From assembly GCA_019242135.1 (NCBI GenBank), contig JAFAWC010000473.1:1-5690 (forward strand): 5,690 nucleotides of DNA. Reading direction: 5' to 3'. Both the position numbers and the translations under genes were made by a program. The DNA comes from Mycobacteriaceae bacterium (lineage in GTDB: Bacteria > Actinomycetota > Actinomycetes > Mycobacteriales > Mycobacteriaceae). The notes beneath the pieces were generated by a model, which did not search any database, was not told the DNA's origin, and worked only from the letters and a program-made list of their open reading frames with translations. Shown here piece after piece: positions 1 through 5,497 of this stretch. Each line of letters begins with the position of its first letter. The stretch's first letter is position 1.

Positions 1-765
1 CCGCGGGGTCAGCATCCGCACGCCGTCGCCGGCGAAGCGGTAGATGCCGCGGGTGATGTGATGCTGGGCGGCCAACGCGCTGCGAACCCGCGGGTCGGTG
101 CGCCGGTTCGCGTGACACCACCGCAGAAGGTCCCTGTCGACGTCGAACGCGGCGAGCTCGTCGGCGGGCAGATACACCCTGTCCCGGGCCAGATCCTCGT
201 CGACGTCACGCAGAAAGTTGGTCAGCTGGAACGCTTTTCCCAGCGCGGCCGCATACGGCGCCGCCTCGTCGACGGGGCCGACGGTGCCGAGGACGGGCAA
301 CAGTTGCAGCCCGATCACTTCTGCCGAGCCGTGCATGTAGACGTTCAGCGCGGTGCGGTCCGGGTAATCGGTGACCGTCAGGTCCATCCGCATCGACGCG
401 AGGAAATCGCCGAAAAGCTGGTTGTCGATGCCGTACATCGCCGCGGTGTGGCGCACCGCGGTCAGCACGAGATCCATCTCGTCGTCCTCACCGCGGCTGC
501 CGTCGAAGAAGCGGTCGGAGAACTGTTGCAAGCGAGCAGTTTTGGCGGAGTTATCCAGCGGGGAGTCCAGGTCGTCGAGGATGTCGTCGGCTAGCCGGGC
601 GAACCCGTACAGCGCGTGTACCGCGGGACGCTGCGCCGGTGCCAGCAGTCTGGTGGCCAGAAAGAACGTTCGGCCGTGACGGGCGTTGAGCCCGCGGCAG
701 CGGCGATATGCGTCGCGCAGCCGCGGTTGCGAGACACCTGCGGCGTCGAGCTCGGAACGGATCAT
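1..765 (-). CDS. crtB: Phytoene synthase CrtB (3' end cut off by the window edge)
   Basis: Catalyses head-to-head condensation of two geranylgeranyl diphosphates to phytoene, the first committed step of carotenoid synthesis; a soluble or membrane-associated, Mg-dependent all-helical enzyme. I translated 255 residues from the ATG at 765, open to position 1 with no stop, so roughly the last 15-20% of a usual ~300-residue protein is missing. The first Asp-rich motif is FARLADDILDD (about 55-65). The second squalene/phytoene synthase signature (about 175-200) has the expected LG-x3-Q-x2-NFLRD-V-x2-D spacing followed by RVYLP, with D186 and D190 as Mg ligands. An N-terminal HGRTFFLATRLL block is also typical. 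The start overlaps the crtI stop (ATGA), implying translational coupling within a crtI-crtB operon. No strong Shine-Dalgarno precedes it. In mycobacterial clusters lycopene cyclase genes usually follow; that would lie off the left edge and is inferred only. Confidence 0.95.
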   Translation of the reverse strand, partial: MIRSELDAAGVSQPRLRDAYRRCRGLNARHGRTFFLATRLLAPAQRPAVHALYGFARLADDILDDLDSPLDNSAKTARLQQFSDRFFDGSRGEDDEMDLVLTAVRHTAAMYGIDNQLFGDFLASMRMDLTVTDYPDRTALNVYMHGSAEVIGLQLLPVLGTVGPVDEAAPYAAALGKAFQLTNFLRDVDEDLARDRVYLPADELAAFDVDRDLLRWCHANRRTDPRVRSALAAQHHITRGIYRFAGDGVRMLTPR

Positions 766-2318
766 GCGGTCCGCCACGGTGCGGCGATGGCGTACCGGGC
801 GCCCCGCCCGACCGTCGGTCCGGTGATCCGGTCGGCGGCGAGACGCCCCGACAGCATCGCCGTGGGTACCCCCACGCCCGGCACCGTCGACGAGCCCGCG
901 AGCACGGCGTTGGTGACACCACGCACCGTGTTGGCCGGACGGAACGGGCCGGTCTGGGCGAACGTGTGGGCCAATGCGAACGGGGTGCCCGCGAACATGC
1001 CCCGGCGCGCCCAGTCGGCGGGCGTGACCACGTGCAGCACCTCGGCGTCGTCAGCGATGCTGCCCAGTCTGGCCCGCACGATGTCGAGCAGGTCTGCGAC
1101 GTAGCCGTCGCCGACCGCATCCCAATCGAGGCCGCCGTGCGTCGTATTGGGCGCGGGGGCAAGGACATACAGCAGGTCGCGGCCCTCCGGGGCGAGCGAC
1201 GCATCACCCGCGGTGGGCCGGGTGACCAGCAGCGACGGGTCGGCCATCGGCCGGCCGACTCGGATGATGTCATCGAAAGTCTGCCGCCACGCCGCGCCGA
1301 ACAAAATGGTGTGGTGCACACCGCGTGCGACGGCCTTACATCCGACGTGTGCGACGACGGCCGACGGCGCCGGACGAAGCCCGAGCAGTCGCCGCGGAGT
1401 GCGCGACAGCAGCCGGTAGGTCTCGGGCAGCTCGGTGGTGAGCACTACGGCATCGCAGCTGATCCGGTCGCCGCGGGCGGTGCGCACCGCGGTCACCCGG
1501 TCACCCGCACGTTCGAGCGTGGTCACCGGTGACGAGTACTCGAACCGCACGCCGGCGTCCGCGCCGGCCGCCGCGAGCGCATCAGGCAACGCGCGCATTC
1601 CGCCGCGCGGAAAGTACACGCCGGCAACGGTGTCCATGTAGGCGATCACGGCGTATACGGCCAGCGCACGGTGCGGCGGGACCCCGGCGTAGAGCGACTG
1701 GAACGTGAACACCCGGCGCAACCGTTCGTCGGTGATGAACCGCGCGACGACCCGCTCCCACCGCCGGAACGCGCCGAGAGCGGCCAGTCGCGCCAGCTGA
1801 GGCGTCAACAACTCCAGCGGTGAATCGAAGTTCGCGGCAATGAAACCGTCGAATTCGGTGCGGTACAGGCGAACAAGCCAGTCCCGCAGCCGGTGGTAGC
1901 CGGCCGCCTGGTCGGGCCCGGCGAATTCCTCGACGGCGGTCGCCATTCGCTGCGCGTCGCTGTGCACGTCGAGTGAGCTGCCGTCGGCGAACACCGCGTG
2001 GTAGGCGGGTTCGACCGCGTCCAGTCGCAGCCGATTGCTGCGCTCCTCGCCGACCGCCGCGAAGGTGTCGTCGATGATGTCGGGCATCGTCAGCACCGTT
2101 GGTCCGGTGTCCAGACGGTAACCGCGGGTGTCGAGGCGCCCGACCCGCCCGCCCGGCACCGCCTCAGACTCCAACACGGTGACCTGGCGCCCGCGACCAG
2201 CCAAATGCAGTGCCGCAGAGAGCCCCGCCAGGCCGGCACCGACCACCACGACGTGATCGGTGCGTCCACCGACCGTGCGCAGGCTAGTGCCGCGCACGCC
2301 CTGACCTCGGAAACCCAT
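762..2318 (-). CDS. crtI: Phytoene desaturase CrtI
   Basis: FAD-dependent desaturase that introduces double bases of conjugation into phytoene, normally yielding lycopene in bacteria; acts at the membrane where its lipid substrate sits. The 518-residue product has an N-terminal Rossmann motif VVVVGAGLAGLSAALHLA (about 23-40) ending at E50 (ribose-binding acid), followed by PGGRVG (55-60). Mid-protein blocks FQSLYAGVPP (207-216) and YFPRGGMRALPDAL (235-248) are typical of CrtI. The C-terminal FAD signature spans about 470-491 (AGSSTVPGVGVPTAMLSG). Length fits the family. The start is uncertain: ATG at 2318 adds about 20 residues before the Rossmann strand; a GTG at 2297 (V8) has GAGG 7-8 bases upstream and could be used instead. 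First gene of the operon; its stop overlaps the crtB start. A SigF-like promoter candidate ends 9 bases before the ATG, which would make the transcript leaderless or nearly so. Confidence 0.95.
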   Translation of the reverse strand: MGFRGQGVRGTSLRTVGGRTDHVVVVGAGLAGLSAALHLAGRGRQVTVLESEAVPGGRVGRLDTRGYRLDTGPTVLTMPDIIDDTFAAVGEERSNRLRLDAVEPAYHAVFADGSSLDVHSDAQRMATAVEEFAGPDQAAGYHRLRDWLVRLYRTEFDGFIAANFDSPLELLTPQLARLAALGAFRRWERVVARFITDERLRRVFTFQSLYAGVPPHRALAVYAVIAYMDTVAGVYFPRGGMRALPDALAAAGADAGVRFEYSSPVTTLERAGDRVTAVRTARGDRISCDAVVLTTELPETYRLLSRTPRRLLGLRPAPSAVVAHVGCKAVARGVHHTILFGAAWRQTFDDIIRVGRPMADPSLLVTRPTAGDASLAPEGRDLLYVLAPAPNTTHGGLDWDAVGDGYVADLLDIVRARLGSIADDAEVLHVVTPADWARRGMFAGTPFALAHTFAQTGPFRPANTVRGVTNAVLAGSSTVPGVGVPTAMLSGRLAADRITGPTVGRGARYAIAAPWRTA

Positions 2319-2327
2319 CGATCATTT

Positions 2328-2354
2328 CTACCCCGTCGCGTCCGATGACAAGCC
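2328..2354 (-). promoter_or_regulatory. SigF-like promoter candidate for crtI-crtB
   Basis: On the minus strand, GGCTT (2354-2350), a 16-base spacer, then GGGTAG (2333-2328) resemble the mycobacterial SigF consensus as I recall it (GGWWT, 15-17 bases, GGGTAY), with one mismatch in each box. Predicted initiation falls at about the crtI ATG (2318), so the mRNA would be leaderless or carry only a few untranslated bases. The element overlaps the start codon and first codons of the divergent glycosylase gene. Carotenoid synthesis is reported to depend on SigF in M. smegmatis, which supports but does not prove the call. Confidence 0.4.
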
Positions 2355-3310
2355 TGCCGGTCACCGCTGCGACGCCGCGCGGATGTCAGAATTGGTTCAT
2401 CAAATCCGAACGCAGCGTCACCTTCAGCGGGCCGGCACGACCCCTGGCCACGCTGGCTCCGCTGCGGCGAGGCCGTGGCGATCCATGCTTCACGGTCGCG
2501 CCCGACGGGGCGATCTGGCGGACCAGCCTGATGGCGAGTGGTCCGGTGACGGCGCGGATCACCTCCTCGGCGCCGGACGTGGTCGGCTGCGAGGCGTGGG
2601 GAGACGGCGCCGCGGAATTCGCCGATGCGCTGCCGGCGATGCTCGGGGCCGATGACGACGTGAGCGGTTTTTGTCCAGAGGAGCCGACGATCGCGGCGGC
2701 GCACCGCAGGGCGCCGCATCTTCGCCTCGGTCGCACGGCGCGTGTGCTCGAGGCGTTGATCCCGGCGGTGCTCGAGCAACGCGTGGCGGGGGCGGACTCG
2801 TTTCGGTCCTGGCGGCTGCTGGTGACCAAGTACGGAGCGCCCGCCCCCGGCCCGGCGCCCGCCCAGATGCGTGTCCCACCGCCCGCGCAAGTCTGGCGGC
2901 GCATTCCTTCATGGGAGTTTCTCCGCGCGAACGTCGATCCCGGTCGGGCCCGCACCATCGTCGGCTGTGCGCAGCGCGCGTCCGCGCTGGAGCGGCTCGT
3001 CGGCAGGACCCCGGAGTCCGCGCGCACCGCGCTGATGTCGCTTCCGGGGGTCGGCGCGTGGACGGCAGCCGAGACCGCGCAGCGCGCATTCGGGGATGCC
3101 GACGCGTTGTCGGTCGGCGACTACCACTTGGCCACGGTGGTCGGGCGGGCATTGCTGGGTCATCCCATCGACGATGCAGAGATGGTGCGGCTACTGGAGC
3201 CGCTGCGCCCGCACCGGTACCGGGCCGTCCGGCTCCTGGAAGTCAGCGGCCTCGTGCGCTACGCACGATTCGGACCGCGCCAGCCGATCAAGGATCTTTC
3301 AAAGCTGTAG
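2345..3310 (+). CDS. AlkA-like DNA-3-methyladenine glycosylase (HhH-GPD superfamily)
   Basis: Monofunctional base-excision glycosylase expected to remove alkylated purines such as 3-methyladenine from DNA. The 321-residue product has a family-typical N-terminal half beginning near residue 24 (LATLAPLRRGRGDP at 34-47), a helical block LEQRVAGADSFRSW (143-156), and the helix-hairpin-helix LMSLPGVGAWTAAE (230-243). It is followed by VGDYHL (257-262), where D259 aligns with the catalytic Asp238 of E. coli AlkA. The hairpin has Trp where bifunctional enzymes of the EndoIII type carry the catalytic Lys, and no Cys4 FeS loop follows, so a lyase activity is unlikely. LRPHRYRAVRLL (287-298) matches the family C-terminus. 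ATG at 2345 is the only conventional start before the conserved region. It has no Shine-Dalgarno and adds about 20 non-conserved residues, so the N-terminus is uncertain. Divergent from crtI, 26 bp away; dps follows after 79 bp. Confidence 0.88.
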   Translation: MTSLPVTAATPRGCQNWFIKSERSVTFSGPARPLATLAPLRRGRGDPCFTVAPDGAIWRTSLMASGPVTARITSSAPDVVGCEAWGDGAAEFADALPAMLGADDDVSGFCPEEPTIAAAHRRAPHLRLGRTARVLEALIPAVLEQRVAGADSFRSWRLLVTKYGAPAPGPAPAQMRVPPPAQVWRRIPSWEFLRANVDPGRARTIVGCAQRASALERLVGRTPESARTALMSLPGVGAWTAAETAQRAFGDADALSVGDYHLATVVGRALLGHPIDDAEMVRLLEPLRPHRYRAVRLLEVSGLVRYARFGPRQPIKDLSKL

Positions 3311-3319
3311 CCGTCATTT

Positions 3320-3346
3320 CGATTACCCGCCCGCGGTTCCGGGTAG
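3320..3346 (+). promoter_or_regulatory. SigF-like promoter candidate for dps
   Basis: CGATT (3320-3324), a 16-base spacer, and GGGTAG (3341-3346) resemble the SigF consensus with one mismatch per box, the same spacing and the same -10 variant seen in front of crtI. Initiation would fall near 3353-3355, giving a leader of about 35 bases that includes the strong ribosome binding site. The dps1 promoter of M. smegmatis is reported to be used by SigF and SigH. The rest of the 79-bp gap shows no clear terminator for the glycosylase gene, so read-through from upstream is also possible. Confidence 0.4.
3324..3345. repeat. Inverted repeat TACCCG-N10-CGGGTA upstream of dps
   Basis: Perfect 6-base arms (3324-3329 and 3340-3345) flank a 10-base GC-rich loop. 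The right arm overlaps the proposed -10 box of dps and the left arm touches the -35, so a protein binding both arms could repress the promoter. It could equally be a chance repeat in GC-rich DNA or a weak hairpin at the end of the glycosylase transcript; no T-tract follows. Confidence 0.3.
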
Positions 3347-3378
3347 CCGTGTCTGGACCCATTCCAAAGACGGCGCAT

Positions 3379-3384
3379 GAGGAG
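3379..3384 (+). promoter_or_regulatory. Ribosome binding site of dps
   Basis: GAGGAG lies five bases before the ATG at 3390 and fixes the dps start. It is the only strong Shine-Dalgarno sequence at any gene start in this window and fits abundant synthesis of Dps. Confidence 0.85.
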
Positions 3385-3389
3385 AAGCA

Positions 3390-3935
3390 ATGACCCAGTT
3401 CACTGTCCCGGGCATGTCGGACGAGCAGAGCGCGGAGGTCGCCGAGTTACTGCAGAAGCAGCTGAGCCGGTACAACGATCTTCACCTGACGCTCAAGCAC
3501 ATCCACTGGAACGTCGTGGGTCCCAATTTCATTGGCGTGCACGAAATGCTCGACCCGCAGGTGGAGCTCGTGCGCGGGTACGCCGACGAAGTCGCCGAAC
3601 GCATCGCAGCGCTGGGCACATCGCCCAAGGGCACACCCGCCGCGATCATCGCCGACCGGACGTGGGACGACTACTCCGTGGACCGCGACACCGTGCAGGC
3701 TCATCTGGCCGCGCTCGATCTCGTCTACACCGGAGTGGTCGAAGACACCCGCAAGGGCATCGACCGGCTCGAGGAACTCGACCTCGTCACGCAGGACATG
3801 CTGATCGACCACGCAGGCGAGCTGGAGAAGTTCCAGTGGTTCGTCCGCGCGCACCTGGAGAGCGCCGGCGGAACCTTGGCGCACAAGGGCGCGCGAACGG
3901 AGCGCGGCGCGGCGCGCGCGGCCAAGCGCAAGTAG
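3390..3935 (+). CDS. dps: Dps-family DNA-binding ferritin-like protein
   Basis: Starvation/stationary-phase protein that forms a 12-subunit shell, oxidises Fe(II) with peroxide, stores iron and coats DNA in the cytoplasm, limiting Fenton damage. The 181-residue product matches, from memory, M. smegmatis Dps1 almost throughout (for example LLQKQLSRYNDLHLTLKHIHW at residues 20-40 and WNVVGPNFIGVHEMLDPQVE). The inter-subunit ferroxidase residues H39, H51, D66 and E70 are all present at the same numbers. The C-terminal tail (about 164-181) is rich in Arg/Lys and ends AARAAKRK, consistent with the tail-mediated DNA binding known for Dps1. Every lysine codon I read is AAG, consistent with high expression. 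The ATG follows GAGGAG by five bases. It has its own promoter candidate in the 79-bp upstream gap and converges on the chloride transporter gene. Confidence 0.96.
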   Translation: MTQFTVPGMSDEQSAEVAELLQKQLSRYNDLHLTLKHIHWNVVGPNFIGVHEMLDPQVELVRGYADEVAERIAALGTSPKGTPAAIIADRTWDDYSVDRDTVQAHLAALDLVYTGVVEDTRKGIDRLEELDLVTQDMLIDHAGELEKFQWFVRAHLESAGGTLAHKGARTERGAARAAKRK

Positions 3936-3956
3936 TCATACGGGTAGTCATACGGG
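3933..3956. repeat. Tandem duplication of a 12-bp unit at the dps/ClC convergence
   Basis: TAGTCATACGGG occurs twice in direct succession (3933-3944 and 3945-3956). The first copy begins with the dps stop codon TAG. The TCA in the second copy is the TGA stop of the minus-strand ClC gene. Each unit thus carries a stop for both strands in the relevant orientations. The gap between the two genes (3936-3947) is 12 bp and lies wholly inside the repeat. Confidence 0.9.
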
Positions 3957-5384
3957 CCCTTTCGTCGGCGGCGTATTCGGGAAACCGCCGCGCTCGGCTT
4001 GCGCGGCTTCGCGATTGAGCCGCTGCGCTCGGTAGATCGATACTTCGGTGCGCGAGATCACAAAATAGGCGATGCCGACCGCGACCATCGCGCACGGCAG
4101 CACGGAAAATGAGGCCGTCATCTCAGCGACCATGATCATCAACGCAAGGGGGGCATGAGCGACGCTGCCGAAGCACGCCATCATTGCGACGACGACGAAC
4201 ACGCCCGGGTTGGCGGGCAGTCCCGGCGCGTGCACCAGGTCGCCGAGCCGCCAGATCGCAGCGCCGGTGAACCCGCCGATCACGATGCCGGGTCCGAAGA
4301 TGCCGCCGGATCCGCCGCTGCCGATCGACAGCGACGTCGCGACGATCTTAGCCAGCGGCAGGAGCAGCACGATCCACAGCGGGATCGCCATCAACGTCTG
4401 ACGGGCCGCGGCCGCCTGGGCCCAGCCGTAGCCGCTGGACAGCACCTGTGGAATCGCCAGGGCGATCAGCCCGACCGCCAGCCCGCCGATCGCCGGCTTG
4501 AGCACCGCGCCGCCGGGTAGCCGCGCGGTGAGGCGCACCGTGCCGTAGAACGTCCTGGCGTAGAGGTAGCCGATCGCGGCGGCGACGATGCCGAGCAGAG
4601 CGAACCAGATTAATTGCAGCGGTTGGTGGAACCGGTAGTCCGTCACGACCGACCCGAACAGCGGCTGGAAGCCCAGGATCGAGCCGGACACGGCGTAGGC
4701 CGTCGCTGACGTGATGAATCCGGGGACCAGCGACCGGTAGTCGAAGTCCGCCCGGTAGACGATGGACGCTGCCAGCACCGCTCCGCCGAGGGGCGCACCG
4801 AAGATCGCCCCGATTCCAGAGCCGATTCCCAGCGACACGGCGACGCGGCCGTCCTCGTCGGAGAGGTTGAGCTGGCGGGTCAACACCGAACCGAAACCCG
4901 CGGAGATCTGGGCGGCCGGTCCCTCCCGGCCGGCGGAGCCACCCGATCCGATCGTCAGCGCGCTCGCAATCGTCTTGACGACGATCGTGCGCGCCCGGAT
5001 CGTGCGCGGGTCGGTGTGCACGGCCTCGATGGCGCTGTCGGTGCCGTGCCCCTCGGCCTCCGGCGCGAATTTCGCGACCAGCAGCGCCGACACCAGAGCC
5101 CCGCCGAATGTGACCAGCGGGATGGCCCACGGCCTGGTGTAGCCGGGAGACCCAGGGCTGCCGCCGTCACCCGCGGCCTGGGGGACGTGATAGTCGGCCA
5201 AATAGCCGAGCAGAAAACGACCCGCGTAGTCGAGGGCCAGATAGAAGACCACCGCCCCCAGCCCGGCGATAACCCCGATCGTGATGCCGAGCGTGAGCCA
5301 CTTGCGCAGGTAGCCGGCGCGACTGATCGACGTCCCGACCCACTGCCTCGCTCTGCTGGCTGACGAACGCAGCGAAGCCAGCAT
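3948..5384 (-). CDS. ClC-family voltage-gated chloride channel/transporter
   Basis: Integral membrane protein of the ClC superfamily, moving chloride or similar anions across the inner membrane; bacterial members are usually 2Cl-/H+ antiporters used in acid stress. The 478-residue product is mostly hydrophobic. It carries GREGP (152-156) with gating glutamate E154, GSGIGAIFGAPLGG (188-201), the second selectivity motif GIFGPG (361-366), and a C-terminal tyrosine in SIYRAQ (Y451) that may correspond to Y445 of E. coli ClC. There is no CBS domain. The usual GSGIP motif is replaced by GHGTD (112-116), as in a divergent prokaryotic subgroup. The segment LAASIVYRADFDY (204-216) has no glutamate where proton-coupled members carry the internal one. 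ATG at 5384 is the first start after an in-frame stop at 5409-5411. It lacks a Shine-Dalgarno but has TAGCAT seven bases upstream, suggesting a leaderless mRNA. Ion and coupling cannot be settled here. Confidence 0.92.
   Translation of the reverse strand: MLASLRSSASRARQWVGTSISRAGYLRKWLTLGITIGVIAGLGAVVFYLALDYAGRFLLGYLADYHVPQAAGDGGSPGSPGYTRPWAIPLVTFGGALVSALLVAKFAPEAEGHGTDSAIEAVHTDPRTIRARTIVVKTIASALTIGSGGSAGREGPAAQISAGFGSVLTRQLNLSDEDGRVAVSLGIGSGIGAIFGAPLGGAVLAASIVYRADFDYRSLVPGFITSATAYAVSGSILGFQPLFGSVVTDYRFHQPLQLIWFALLGIVAAAIGYLYARTFYGTVRLTARLPGGAVLKPAIGGLAVGLIALAIPQVLSSGYGWAQAAAARQTLMAIPLWIVLLLPLAKIVATSLSIGSGGSGGIFGPGIVIGGFTGAAIWRLGDLVHAPGLPANPGVFVVVAMMACFGSVAHAPLALMIMVAEMTASFSVLPCAMVAVGIAYFVISRTEVSIYRAQRLNREAAQAERGGFPNTPPTKGPV
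5355..5382 (-). repeat. Hairpin-forming inverted repeat at the ClC start codon
   Basis: GCTGGCT and AGCCAGC (7-base perfect arms, 5355-5361 and 5376-5382) flank a 14-base loop. The arm nearest the start includes the G of the ATG, so in the mRNA the start codon would abut or enter a stem. It may modulate translation, be a repetitive palindrome, or be chance; it lies within the first ten codons. Confidence 0.35.
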
Positions 5385-5391
5385 GAAGCGG

Positions 5392-5397
5392 ATGCTA
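5392..5397 (-). promoter_or_regulatory. -10 box candidate for ClC
   Basis: TAGCAT on the minus strand fits the mycobacterial -10 pattern TANNNT and ends exactly seven bases before the ATG at 5384, so transcription would begin at or next to the start codon. No convincing -35 is seen, which is common for mycobacterial housekeeping promoters. Confidence 0.45.
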
Positions 5398-5470
5398 GCT
5401 GTCGACGATCACTCCTGACTCCTGTGACGCCGGCTGCGCGTCATCGCTGGTAAGAGGGCGGCGTGGCCTG

Positions 5471-5487
5471 ATACCCCCATGGGGTAT
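5471..5487. promoter_or_regulatory. Copper-repressor operator (RicR/CsoR type)
   Basis: ATACCCC-CAT-GGGGTAT is a palindrome with 7-base perfect arms. Its core TACCC-N5-GGGTA matches the motif I recall for the mycobacterial copper repressor RicR, a CsoR-family protein that releases DNA on binding Cu(I). Position supports the role: it overlaps the -10 box of a metal-exporting P-type ATPase, so bound repressor would block RNA polymerase. RicR versus CsoR cannot be told apart from the site alone. Confidence 0.8.
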
Positions 5488-5490
5488 AGT
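5485..5490 (+). promoter_or_regulatory. -10 box of the metal ATPase gene
   Basis: TATAGT fits TANNNT and ends seven bases before the ATG at 5498. Its first three bases are the last three of the copper operator. There is no Shine-Dalgarno in the seven intervening bases, so the transcript is predicted to be leaderless. Confidence 0.65.
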
Positions 5491-5497
5491 GACCGGC

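Larger units (their letters stand above)
5385..5497. other. Divergent intergenic region between ClC and the metal ATPase
   Basis: These 113 bp hold promoters for both flanking genes: the copper-type palindrome and -10 for the ATPase on the right, and TAGCAT for ClC on the left. The middle carries a short direct repeat (ACTCCTG then ACTCCTG) that reads as two AGGAG blocks on the minus strand. No terminator or RNA gene is visible. Confidence 0.6.

Noticed and set aside
551..1321. 256-residue minus-strand open frame across crtB and crtI
   Set aside because: Arg/Pro/Ser-rich low-complexity product in a different frame from two well-supported genes; a GC-rich shadow.
708..1532. 274-residue plus-strand open frame antisense to crtI
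   Set aside because: Arg-rich with no recognisable domain and no start signal; fully antisense to crtI and the crtB start.
2090..3152. Long minus-strand open frames antisense to the glycosylase
   Set aside because: Arg/Ala/Pro-rich products without motifs, opposite a gene with a clear HhH and catalytic Asp.
3324..3345. Inverted repeat upstream of dps as a second copper (RicR) operator
   Set aside because: Half-sites match TACCC/GGGTA but are 12 rather than 5 bases apart.
3447..3884. 145-residue minus-strand frame antisense to dps
   Set aside because: No family resemblance and explained by strong codon bias of dps.
3966..3990. CGGCGG-N13-CCGCCG hairpin near the ClC 3' end as a terminator for dps
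   Set aside because: Short arms, long loop, no T-tract, and lies inside the ClC coding region; common by chance in such GC-rich DNA.
3377..4018. 213-residue plus-strand frame starting at the ATG inside the dps ribosome binding site
   Set aside because: It runs through dps in another frame and gives an Arg/Gly-rich product; dps has ferroxidase residues and correct ribosome binding spacing.
4348..5130. 260-residue minus-strand frame overlapping ClC
   Set aside because: Arg/Gly/Ala-rich shadow of the ClC gene in another frame.
5471..5487. Copper palindrome read as a SigF -10 (GGGTAT) for either strand
   Set aside because: No GGWWT-like sequence lies 15-17 bases upstream on either strand; the palindrome and neighbour fit a copper repressor better.
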